A stretch of DNA of 64,000 nucleotides from assembly GCF_003113895.1 (NCBI RefSeq), contig NZ_BDUD01000001.1, positions 4,875,212 through 4,939,211 of the forward strand, in the 5' to 3' direction. The notes under the pieces are model-generated. The model did no database searches, was not told where the DNA came from, and worked only from the letters and a program-made list of their open reading frames with translations. Below, one piece after another: positions 34,201-40,271 of the stretch. Source of the stretch: Nostoc commune NIES-4072. Its GTDB lineage: Bacteria > Cyanobacteriota > Cyanobacteriia > Cyanobacteriales > Nostocaceae. The translations under genes were made by a program, and so were the position numbers. Position 1 is the stretch's first letter. The number at the start of each line of letters is the position of its first letter.

Positions 34201-34581
34201 CCAAAAGATTCTACTCGCCCTCAGCAGCCACCAACTCCCAGTTATAACCAGCAAATTTCGCCTCCAGCACCAGTACCACAGCCAGCAACTCCACCACCAG
34301 CACCATTAAAAACCGATTCAGCAGCAAGTAACGGAAATGGGGCAAATAGAAATGGTGTAAATGGAAATGGGGTGAATGTTCATGGGGTGCAAACTTCACC
34401 TGTGCCGCCAAAGCAAACACCCGTACCTGATTGGGAACCTGACGAAGTAGCGATCGCAGCTCAACGTCTAGCAGAATTTTTCAACGGACAAATTATCCGT
34501 TTTGCAGATGATTTCCCAGAATTCTCCGATTCTGTGGCTACACCTGAGTGGGTAGAGGAAGCAGAGGTGGATGATGAATAA
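31240..34581 (+). CDS. dnaX: DNA polymerase III gamma/tau subunit with intein
   Basis: A 1113-residue precursor of the clamp-loader subunit DnaX. Extein landmarks: HKYRPKSFAELVGQ, Walker A GPRGTGKT (45-52), zinc cysteines 64, 75, 78 and 81, Walker B VYVIDE (124-129), then the intein (130-559), then CHMLSTQAFNALLKTLEEPP and sensor motif TTDPQRVLPTIISRCQRF. Removal of the intein leaves 683 residues, with a Pro/Gln/Asn-rich linker and a tau-like C-terminus. The insertion splits the Walker B motif, so splicing should be essential. ATG 31240 begins MSYEPLHHKYRP; the frame is also open from TTG 31213. It faces the glucolipid synthase gene convergently across a shared terminator. Confidence 0.95.
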   Translation: MSYEPLHHKYRPKSFAELVGQEAIATTLTNAIGTSKIAPAYLFTGPRGTGKTSSARILAKSLNCLKSDKPTAEPCGVCEVCQGITKGYALDIIEIDAASNTGVDNIRELIEKAQFAPVQCRYKVYVIDECLTGDSLVLTDEGFQRIDDPKIKDKKVLSYNDLLSKWEFKKVVRWLDQGERQTLVIKTTNREIRCTGNHLIRTNQGWLQAKDVKEGVKILSPVNVDAASSFTNLVSTDVPGDLLADTSLKAIHLGKNHTTWNLSLNKLNYSDLSVPAGVEKSSISQPFYKKKAEESSASSLAGKNIHIKKDTESGNLEQKSSLQMRQLSSQMHLDLSTEPYLEIALSVIPINTADSPDCVGHTQKNSKNGWNTKPIAFKNCVQNCELQLTKDTETYQLPVTQLVIPNSKMSLTSLSQIGIKSSSLWTGLIELPQKGLLGGTWMMAHSVSVHKEVHKFNCIQKDSLAQKINLSPVGLQQWDIQPQQSFIPEVVQTKHTTTSRWAQAPVDNGWQTLNNIPSPRWITSLETVESVHLAGVERVYDIEVADNHNFVANGLLVHNCHMLSTQAFNALLKTLEEPPRHVVFVLATTDPQRVLPTIISRCQRFDFRRIQLEAMVKHLSAIASFENIHISPDAVTLVAQLSQGGLRDAESLLDQLGLLAGVVTPDRVWDLVGTVSEQDLLALLNAIAQDKPEAVLDCTHYILDRGREPLTLLQNLAAFYRDLLIAKTAPNRHDLVACTQQTWTALIEFAQYFDMSVILAGQKHLREAEVQIKNTTQPRLWLEVTLLGLLPSATNIQPQAPSVMQRVNTPAVSPSYSPAVTQNVSSLPIAEPQKNHNSANNHVAAAQNQSVTSSSPVERQTNHNSAANSVSPPIPEPESVPVPPTNVEPVTSEVVEEAEYDLTQVWQQVLANLQPKSRQEMLRQMSQLIEFDGVVARIAIKQAWYDKGKSYLPMITAAFQQTFQREIQINIEKGTSSNSTSAKKNSLPKDSTRPQQPPTPSYNQQISPPAPVPQPATPPPAPLKTDSAASNGNGANRNGVNGNGVNVHGVQTSPVPPKQTPVPDWEPDEVAIAAQRLAEFFNGQIIRFADDFPEFSDSVATPEWVEEAEVDDE
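31627..32916 (+). other. DnaX intein (430 residues)
   Basis: The protein-splicing element begins with Cys (CLTGDSLVLTDEGF, block A), has the block B TxxH motif (CTGNHLI), and ends with block F (VERVYDIEVADNHNFVANG) and block G (LLVHN), followed by extein Cys at 32917-32919. All residues for a class 1 Cys/His-Asn/Cys intein are present. The middle 330 or so codons have no resemblance in this frame to an endonuclease or any domain; they look like translation of another gene out of frame, which they are. DnaX inteins are known in cyanobacteria, including one of the same length in Synechocystis as I recall. Confidence 0.93.
31854..32849 (+). CDS. LAGLIDADG homing endonuclease nested out of frame in the intein
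   Basis: A 331-residue protein read in the -1 frame relative to dnaX, wholly inside the intein. It has both LAGLIDADG helices with their acidic residues: GLIYGTLLGDCS (about 129-140) and GLAWWYMDDGSL (230-241), the catalytic Asp being the last acid of each. The N-terminal 110 residues hold two related cysteine modules, CQCGCGILI...FVSGH and CACGCGEKLD...KKGHG, likely zinc binding. It starts at ATG 31854, only AGGG nearby as a ribosome site, and ends at 32849, just where the C-terminal splicing half begins. It probably cuts intein-less dnaX to drive homing. How it is expressed is unclear: internal initiation or frameshifting are possible. Confidence 0.88.
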   Translation: MATSKGRKRRSEDTIPCQCGCGILIYKFGIDGRTRRFVSGHQFKGNTSRQKSYDLESILKQAELLRPFCACGCGEKLDIPTFLQKKGRGIISIQSRWEKHPYKKGHGIWKLRTEKFLADAAVIQPNALGLIYGTLLGDCSISYPNKYSRFPRLCWTHAEKQQEWLEYKAYRLQELRPKLRITANKGYGNISVTCNTACHPQLKDVFDIVKPNRDKKLVSMDWLNRITPEGLAWWYMDDGSLSLSPQGSPQIQLHTEGFSGAENQLIASWLTAMGYSAATKFYTRSSTDKTYHYIQMGASTSRQWLADLKQYSISAMDYKFGDSRICSPRWG

Positions 34582-34618
34582 AAAAATGCAAAATTACCAA
34601 AAATAATTTTGCATTTTT
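34582..34618. terminator. Bidirectional terminator between dnaX and mgdA
   Basis: AAAATGCAAAATTA pairs with TAATTTTGCATTTT, with A and T runs on either side, so it can terminate both convergent genes. Confidence 0.75.
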
Positions 34619-34646
34619 AATTTTTAATTTTTAATTCCTAAAGGAG

Positions 34647-36053
34647 CTATTCCCCATTCCCAGTATGTAAAGTTTTCACCCATTTTAGCCGCTTTGGTCT
34701 TACCGACATGCGGGCAGTAGTACTGCTCATAACGACTAACCAGTGCAACATATATAAACTGCCACGCAGGGTTTGCACCAGCATCAGAAAATATGTAGAA
34801 GGTGAAAATTTCTGATCTTGACGGATGCGCCTTAAACCTGTAAGCATCCCTACCATCGACATAGAAATGGACAAGCCTGTGATGGGGCTTAACATGGGTG
34901 GACGATGACGAGCAATCGCCATTAATAAATCTGGGACTGTTGCTGTGGGTAAGATATACATAATCAGCATAAAAATCAGCAAATCCCAGCTTTTGCGCGC
35001 TCCCATCCGGTTTTTGAGAATTAAATCCCAATAATCTAAATAGCGTTGATAACCGCCTTCTGCCCAACGGTTGCGCTGATGCCAAAGTGCGATCGCACTT
35101 GTCACTCCTTCTTCTTGCACTGCTGGATGGAAAACACACTCAATATCCCACTTATCCAAATGTAAGCGGATTGTCAAATCCAAATCATCGGTAATGGTTT
35201 CTTCATTCCAGCCACCGCAGCTTTCCAAGGCTGAACGCCTGACAAATTGACCATTGCCGCGCAGTTCGCCAATGCCACCAAGGGCAGTTCGCTGTTGCTG
35301 AAACCAAGTATCAAGTGCCATTTCGGCCATTTGACCCTTAGTCCAAAAGTTTGTTTTAGCGTTGGCGATCGCTTTTCGCACCTGCACCGCCCCCACCTTT
35401 TCTCTTTGAAATAAAGGTATTACCTGTTGCAGTAAATCTGGTGTTACTTGGGCATCAGCATCAAATACTGCTATAATATCGCCCTTTGTCAGAGGCAATA
35501 CCTGATTTAACGCCCCCGATTTGCCACCAGTAGCTTCTGCTGAACGCCTTAATACTTTCAGTTGCTCGTGTTTCTGTTGAAGTTCTGCTAATAAACGTGG
35601 TGTGCTATCACTGCTGTGATCGTCAATTATCCATACTTCGTATTGCCCACCTGGATATTCCAGATTACAAAGATTTTTAACTAATTTAGCAATTACCGCT
35701 TCCTCATTTTTCGCAGCTACTAATACAGATACAGAGGGTAAATCTCCCTGTATTTCTTTTGGATAACGACGGGATTTAGTAAACACTACCACCAAGGCAT
35801 GAAATCCTAGAATGGTGGTCAGTCCTAGAATAAATATAGAAGCCCAAGAAACTAAATGTAGAGCGATCGTGCTACTCCAGACGATAGTCAAGACTAGAGC
35901 CGCTTTGCGTCTACGACCTTGAAACCGGGGTGTTAGAGACACAGGATCTGTCTCTAATACTGACTCCTCATTTGCTGATAGGTCAGACAATAAGGAGTTG
36001 AGCGGATCAAGCTCTTGATAAGAATCTTCTTCGGGCCAGGAATTCGCTGGCAT
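34647..36053 (-). CDS. mgdA: Glycosyltransferase family 2, beta-monoglucosyldiacylglycerol synthase type
   Basis: A 468-residue processive-type GT2 enzyme. It matches the cyanobacterial synthase (Synechocystis Sll1377 type) that adds glucose to diacylglycerol, the first step of galactolipid synthesis. Landmarks: two N-terminal membrane helices (residues 52-90), VLVAAKNEEAVIAKLVKNL, DDHSSDST, the DADAQ metal site, GNGQFVRR, TDDLDL and the QRNRWAEGG acceptor motif, then three or four C-terminal helices (LLIFMLIMYILPTATVPDLL, STYFLMLVQTLRGSLYML). The product is made in the inner membranes and later epimerised to galactolipid. The family call is strong, the exact substrate is from resemblance. 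Confidence 0.8.
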   Translation of the reverse strand: MPANSWPEEDSYQELDPLNSLLSDLSANEESVLETDPVSLTPRFQGRRRKAALVLTIVWSSTIALHLVSWASIFILGLTTILGFHALVVVFTKSRRYPKEIQGDLPSVSVLVAAKNEEAVIAKLVKNLCNLEYPGGQYEVWIIDDHSSDSTPRLLAELQQKHEQLKVLRRSAEATGGKSGALNQVLPLTKGDIIAVFDADAQVTPDLLQQVIPLFQREKVGAVQVRKAIANAKTNFWTKGQMAEMALDTWFQQQRTALGGIGELRGNGQFVRRSALESCGGWNEETITDDLDLTIRLHLDKWDIECVFHPAVQEEGVTSAIALWHQRNRWAEGGYQRYLDYWDLILKNRMGARKSWDLLIFMLIMYILPTATVPDLLMAIARHRPPMLSPITGLSISMSMVGMLTGLRRIRQDQKFSPSTYFLMLVQTLRGSLYMLHWLVVMSSTTARMSVRPKRLKWVKTLHTGNGE

Positions 36054-36669
36054 AGGTTAGGTTGCTTGATTCAAAAACCAGTATTTGTCTACAGTTAGTA
36101 ATTTTACGGACAAATATCCCTAATCTACTTTTCCCGATATTAATCGGAATGGGCAAACTGCAATACCCGCTATCCCTAAGCCAAAAGCCGGTGGGACTAC
36201 CTTTGTTGTCACCGCTACTTTGCGTAATTACCTCGCATTAACCACCTTTGCTACTCTTAGACAGAGGCTTGATTCCTTTGATAGCCATTTAGCTAGGAAG
36301 CTTGTAGAGTGGGAATTTCTTCAATGAGAACTCCGATTTGGGCAAAGTAATAACAAGGTAACAACAGCTGGTTGTTGGGAGAAACAGCAATAATAACATC
36401 CACCACTTTACAGTGGGGATTTTAGTGTTATCTTCCCTAACGTCGATAAAAGTTAGTGCAGCCCTATTCTAACCGAAATTTTAATATTTCTTAGCAGTAA
36501 CTTCATTTTTGGGCATAGAACAGAAGAGGCAGAGGATCAGTGGGAAGGGTGCAGAGGAGAGAAACTTTCTTCCTGCTTTCACACTCCCCATTCATCACTA
36601 TGTGCTTTAGATACATCTTTTGGGAATACTACTAACATCCACTAATATCCCCAGTTGGCATATTTAACA
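36054..36669. other. Spacer upstream of mgdA and the EbsA-like gene
   Basis: Divergent promoter region of about 600 bases. Apart from the possible small frame at 36293-36406 it shows only AT-rich sequence and a purine-rich tract near 36520-36560. Confidence 0.45.
36293..36406 (-). CDS. Possible 37-residue protein or gene remnant
   Basis: A short frame from GTG 36406 reads VDVIIAVSPNNQLLLPCYYF and ends IPTLQAS. Its composition looks protein-like, and the frame stays open a little upstream (to about 36421) without a start. No ribosome site is visible. Unrecognised; it could be a decayed 3' end. Confidence 0.25.
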   Translation of the reverse strand: MVDVIIAVSPNNQLLLPCYYFAQIGVLIEEIPTLQAS

Positions 36670-37050
36670 ATGTCTATTGACCAACTCCAACTCCAACCTG
36701 CCACTCAACAACAAGCCAGTGTTTATTTACCTTATATTCAGGGCACTAAACGCAATTTTTTACCTCTTGCCATTAGCCTTTATCAAAAAGGGGTCTTGGA
36801 GGGACACCGAAAGATAGAAGCCAGTGAACATGTTCCCTTTGTTGCCTCTTGGAATGTTGCGACTTTACCCTCAGACTTAACCCGTTGCCGAATCCAGTTT
36901 GATGGCAATGCTGACCTGAGTTACGAACTGATGATGGCTAGTTTCGAGTTTATTAATTTTTTAATTGAAGTTATGGATAACTATAAACGTCATCGTGCGA
37001 CCGATTTTTCACAACCGTTTTATCGCAAACTACTGCGTATAGACGATTGA
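36670..37050 (+). CDS. ebsA: EbsA-like protein, possible type IV pilus biogenesis
   Basis: A 126-residue cyanobacterial protein (MSIDQLQLQPATQQQASVYL, IQGTKRNFLPLAISLYQKGV, FVASWNVATLPSDLTRCRIQ, FDGNADLSYELMMASFEFIN). This resembles what I remember of EbsA, a small partner of the type IV pilus ATPase PilB needed for pilus assembly. It is soluble with no signal peptide. ATG 36670 fits the family start; the frame extends five codons further upstream. It stands alone. The name is from memory of the family and is tentative. Confidence 0.6.
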   Translation: MSIDQLQLQPATQQQASVYLPYIQGTKRNFLPLAISLYQKGVLEGHRKIEASEHVPFVASWNVATLPSDLTRCRIQFDGNADLSYELMMASFEFINFLIEVMDNYKRHRATDFSQPFYRKLLRIDD

Positions 37051-37178
37051 TTAACATTTCCCCGAAAGATTTACCTGCTCTACCTCCTGCGATTTTTTAG
37101 TTCCATCGAACTCACGTTATTTATGACTCTAGGTTTTCAAGTAGTTGAAGTAGGGTTAGCTTCTAGCTCTGTATTAAC

Positions 37179-37330
37179 TATAGGATTACTATTTGATTTT
37201 TGAACAAAATTAGGTGTTGTAGAGTGTGTTAGAACGGAGTTCGTAACGCACTATTATCAAGGGTTTGATGCGTTACGCTGTCGCTAACACATCCTACGGA
37301 TATTTTCAGAAATCAAACCGGATTCCTATA
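37179..37330. repeat. 152-bp MITE, family A, copy 2
   Basis: Same length, ends and interior as copy 1 (22963-23114), with a few substitutions (TATAGGATTACTATTTGATT at the left; GATTCCTATA at the right). Confidence 0.82.
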
Positions 37331-37353
37331 CCATACACACATTAGATGGCACG

Positions 37354-37562
37354 ATGGCGATCGCAACAAAAACTAGAGGGAGCATCCACTTTCGGCGGAT
37401 CTACTTTTTTAGATGAACCATATAGTAGGGTTTTAGGAGTATCAAAGTTATGTTTCTTCCAAAAGTGGATGCTCCCAAACTAGACGCACTTCAGGCGAAG
37501 AGGCAAAACTGGCACATCTTAGCAATAAACTGGATCAAATTGAGTCTGCATTGCAATTATAA
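37354..37562 (+). pseudogene. Short ORF split by a 99-bp element
   Basis: ATG GCG ATC GCA ACA AAA ACT AGA is interrupted after AGA; removing the insert and one 8-base duplication restores a frame that continues RTSGEEAKLAHLSNKLDQIE and ends SALQL at 37562. The restored product is 34 residues, or longer if the frame originally began before the MITE at 37179. It looks like the helical C-terminus of an unknown protein. Confidence 0.45.
37378..37476. mobile_element. 99-bp MITE with 15-bp TIRs and 8-bp target duplication
   Basis: Perfect terminal inverted repeats GGGAGCATCCACTTT (37378-37392) and AAAGTGGATGCTCCC (37462-37476). Both sides carry the direct repeat AAACTAGA (37370-37377 and 37477-37484). 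A related end, AAAAGTGGGATGCTCCC, occurs near 43965. Confidence 0.8.
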
Positions 37563-37660
37563 GGCTATGTAAATATACAGTTATTTGACTGATGCAAATC
37601 AGGATTTCCTAACCTAGAAAATAAGGAAAACATAGATATTAAGTTAATTCGTGTTTGTTT

Positions 37661-37745
37661 ATACTATTTCAAATTTTTGTAATGGTTATACTCATGACTT
37701 AGGTTCTACCTGGGAATTAGGAAGTGGCTTTGCCACTTCTTTTTA
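37661..37745 (+). ncRNA. Candidate small RNA ending in an intrinsic terminator
   Basis: A strong terminator at 37721-37739 (GAAGTGGC, TTT loop, GCCACTTC) followed by TTTTTATTTATTT has no gene upstream on its strand. A TATACT box at about 37661 could start a transcript of 70-80 bases. The 67-codon frame over this region is not protein-like. Confidence 0.3.
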
Positions 37746-37979
37746 TTTATTTTCTAGCCCAGTAAAAAATAAATTAAAAGTTCAAAATAATTTTGTTGAA
37801 CTTTTATTAATTGTTATACCATTTGACAAAATACCTGCTATATCCACATTTTAGGGACGTACATCTGTACGCCCCTAAAGCCGATTCATTTGTTGCAAAG
37901 ATTGTTGACAATGCTATGATTTCGTGTGCATTTAATTGATCGACCAGCCTGATGGAATTCTGGGCACATAGACATGATC

Positions 37980-39068
37980 TTAATCATTGCTCATTTTATC
38001 TTGCCATCTCTCACGCTTAGGCTTGCTCTCCACATCGCGCGATCGCGCTTCTTGCCAAGTTCCCCACATTAGGGATTGCTGTTTTTCAACATGGTTAATG
38101 AACTGCATGATTGGCTGATCTACTTTGAGGGGAGTTTTGAAATCGAACTTAATTGTTTGGACAATCTTAATATCACCCATAAGAAAGAACTTACCTGCAA
38201 TCTTAGTCAGCCATAACACAACTCGATTGCTTAACCAACCAAAAAATCCTTTACGTTTCTTAGTAAGCAATAAGATTTGTCCTTCAGCTTTTCCGCCTTC
38301 GTGGAGGCGAACTGCAAACATCATGTGGACATGGAAGAAATCGGGGCCAAGCGTCACAATGACAATGCTCCCGTACCAATAGCAAACACTGTAAGTTATG
38401 GCCTTTTTGTAGAAAAGACGAATGAGCTTAATGAAAAAGGGATTGTCTTTGATAGGTGTAATATTACTGAAAATAATTGCATTTTCGTTCAGTTCCTGTC
38501 CGTCAAAAATAATTTCTATTGGTAGTTCGTGAACTGTATTAAAGTGTTGAGCATCAATCGCATTAATCATCACCACACTGGGGTGACAGTTCATTAAAAA
38601 GTGAGAATGGATAGCGACATCACACTCTTCTTGTTCCAATTCTGGAACAAAAGGTAGAGGTTGTTGTGGGATTTCTCCAGTCCAAACCCAAATCATCCCG
38701 TACTTCTCAGCAGTGGGCCAAGTTTGTAATTTCAAGGAAAGCGGTGTATCTAAACATGGAATATCAATACACATTCCTTCAGCATCAAACTTCCAGTGGT
38801 GGAAAAAACAACGTAGTGCATTACCCTCAACTTTTCCTTCAGCAAGGTGAGCGCCCATGTGTGGACAGTAGGCATCAAAGGTAGCCACTCTTTTGTCTTT
38901 ACCACGGTAAATCACTAGTTCTCTGCCCAAAATCGTGACAGGTTTTACTTGACCTACCCGCAGATTTCGAGAGGGTATTATCCAATACCATCCCTCAATA
39001 AAATGCTCTGGATTATTGAAGTTTTTAGGTTTACGGCTTGAGCTAAAAGTCTGCGAGTTGAGATTCAT
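37980..39068 (-). CDS. Rieske-type aromatic ring-hydroxylating oxygenase
   Basis: A 362-residue Rieske non-heme iron oxygenase. The 2Fe-2S site is CPHMGAH and, 17 residues on, CFFHHW. The mononuclear iron site is in NAIDAQHFNTVHELP (Asp, His, His). GWYWIIPSRNLRVGQVKPV is the usual opening. The C-terminal catalytic half has two hydrophobic stretches (ITYSVCYWYGSIVIVTLGPD) that may contact a membrane or a hydrophobic substrate, as in plastid relatives such as PaO and Tic55. Substrate unknown. It is divergent from the merR gene about 350 bases away. Confidence 0.85.
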   Translation of the reverse strand: MNLNSQTFSSSRKPKNFNNPEHFIEGWYWIIPSRNLRVGQVKPVTILGRELVIYRGKDKRVATFDAYCPHMGAHLAEGKVEGNALRCFFHHWKFDAEGMCIDIPCLDTPLSLKLQTWPTAEKYGMIWVWTGEIPQQPLPFVPELEQEECDVAIHSHFLMNCHPSVVMINAIDAQHFNTVHELPIEIIFDGQELNENAIIFSNITPIKDNPFFIKLIRLFYKKAITYSVCYWYGSIVIVTLGPDFFHVHMMFAVRLHEGGKAEGQILLLTKKRKGFFGWLSNRVVLWLTKIAGKFFLMGDIKIVQTIKFDFKTPLKVDQPIMQFINHVEKQQSLMWGTWQEARSRDVESKPKRERWQDKMSND

Positions 39069-39416
39069 TTTTATGGTTTCACTTGAGGTGAAGCTGTTAA
39101 TCTAGAAGTAACATGAGAACTAGAATAAAACAGTTACTTTCAGTACCAGGACAAACAGTTACCCAATCAATGGAGCAAATTAGAGAAACAAAATATCGAG
39201 TTAAGTTTCTTGAAAATGTTAAAATTATGCTAGCTAAATCTCAGACTATGTAAGCTAAAATCCATTAAAAATAGATATTTGAAAAATCACAACTTAGTAA
39301 TATCTCTAATTAGATCAAAATTTCAACTACTGACGCTAACATTTTGCTAAACTCTCAAATGAGTTGATAAATAGAAAAATATGTAATAATAATTACAATA
39401 GTTGGGAAAATATGCC
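39069..39416. other. Spacer between the Rieske gene and merR
   Basis: Divergent promoter region, very AT-rich. A small palindrome (TTCACTTGAGGTGAA, about 39077-39091) lies just ahead of the Rieske start. No MerR-type dyad like that at 42985 is seen. Confidence 0.4.
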
Positions 39417-39851
39417 GTGTTAACTCAGGAAACAAAACTGCTTTTAATTGGTCAGGTAAGAGATATAAGCAAAATCCCCATTAGAACAATTCGCTATTAC
39501 GAGAGTTTAGGCTTAATTAAATCATCAAAACGAACAGAGGGAGGCTTCCGCCAGTTTTCATTGGATGTGCTGACTCGTTTAGCGTTCATTAAAAGGGCAC
39601 AAAATCTTGGTCTTAGCTTAGAGGAGATTGGAAATATTCTTCAGGTGTATGACCAAGGACAAACTCCTTGTGGTGAAATTCAAGAAAAGCTCGAAGAGAA
39701 GCTCTTGCAAATTGATCATCAAATTGATCAGTTGTTAACTTTACGATCTGAAATAAAGGGATTACTTTCAGGCTGGAAGAATACGGGCGGACAGCATGAA
39801 GATACAATTTGTCCGATCATTCAAAACACTAGTACCGCAGCGCGGAATTAA
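39417..39851 (+). CDS. MerR family metal-responsive regulator
   Basis: A 144-residue MerR-type regulator. The winged helix reads LLIGQVRDISKIPIRTIRYYESLGLI with KRTEGGFRQFSLDVLTRLAFIKRAQNLGLSLEEI, followed by the dimerisation coiled coil (QEKLEEKLLQIDHQIDQLLT). Two cysteines in the C-terminal part (TPCGEIQEK and TICPIIQ) fit metal binding as in CueR/ZntR/CadR. The preferred start is GTG 39417 (MLTQETKLLLIG), though TTG 39402 is open. It is convergent with the copper cluster, whose promoter (42982-43013) has the 20-base spacer and dyad typical of MerR targets, so it probably controls copper export. Confidence 0.85.
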   Translation: MLTQETKLLLIGQVRDISKIPIRTIRYYESLGLIKSSKRTEGGFRQFSLDVLTRLAFIKRAQNLGLSLEEIGNILQVYDQGQTPCGEIQEKLEEKLLQIDHQIDQLLTLRSEIKGLLSGWKNTGGQHEDTICPIIQNTSTAARN

Positions 39852-39881
39852 ATAATTTATAATTCGTAATAGTTTTTAGTG

Positions 39882-39936
39882 TTTGTAGTAAGCACTTTAG
39901 TGTTTATAAAATAAGGGCTAAAGTCCTTACTACGAA
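39882..39936. repeat. GTAGTAAGGACTTTAG palindromic repeat, copy 2
   Basis: TTTGTAGTAAGCACTTTAGT ... CTAAAGTCCTTACTACGAAA; same ends as the copy at 10588-10642. It lies just after merR and may act as a terminator. Confidence 0.65.
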
Positions 39937-40024
39937 ATTGTTTATCCATCAATTTAAACTTGAAAAAATGCTAGGCAAGGCGGAATTAAAAATTAAAAAA
40001 TCAAGCAATTTTTTTGTTCCTCAT

Positions 40025-40252
40025 CTAGGACTCAGGACTTTTATAAAGAAGAAACCACCACAACTCTAGTCCAATCAAGGCTAAACCTGCGATCGCAACT
40101 CCAACTTTCAACCCCAAAGGTTGCTCGATCCGGTGAAATTGGCTGTTTTGCTCTGGCGAGTGGGCTGGCATTTCTGCTAATGCTACACGTGATGTTCCAG
40201 CGAGAAGCACTAAAGCTGTAAGGCTTCCCCAAAGCATTTTTTTACTGAACAT
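40025..40252 (-). CDS. Small exported or membrane protein of the copper cluster
   Basis: A 75-residue protein starting at ATG 40252, 19 bases after the end of the P-type ATPase gene. It has a signal peptide (SLTALVLLAGTSRVALA, cleavage after ALA), a short His/Met-containing segment (EMPAHSPEQNSQFHRIEQ) and one membrane helix (GLKVGVAIAGLALIGLELWW). The Met and two His residues could bind copper in the periplasm or thylakoid lumen. I do not know a family name. The tight spacing suggests cotranscription with the ATPase and a helper role in export. Confidence 0.6.
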   Translation of the reverse strand: MFSKKMLWGSLTALVLLAGTSRVALAEMPAHSPEQNSQFHRIEQPLGLKVGVAIAGLALIGLELWWFLLYKSPES

Positions 40253-40271
40253 TTCCGAAATTATCCTGAAA

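Noticed and set aside
37651..37854. 67-codon plus-strand frame
   Set aside because: It runs through a strong terminator hairpin; the translation is not protein-like.
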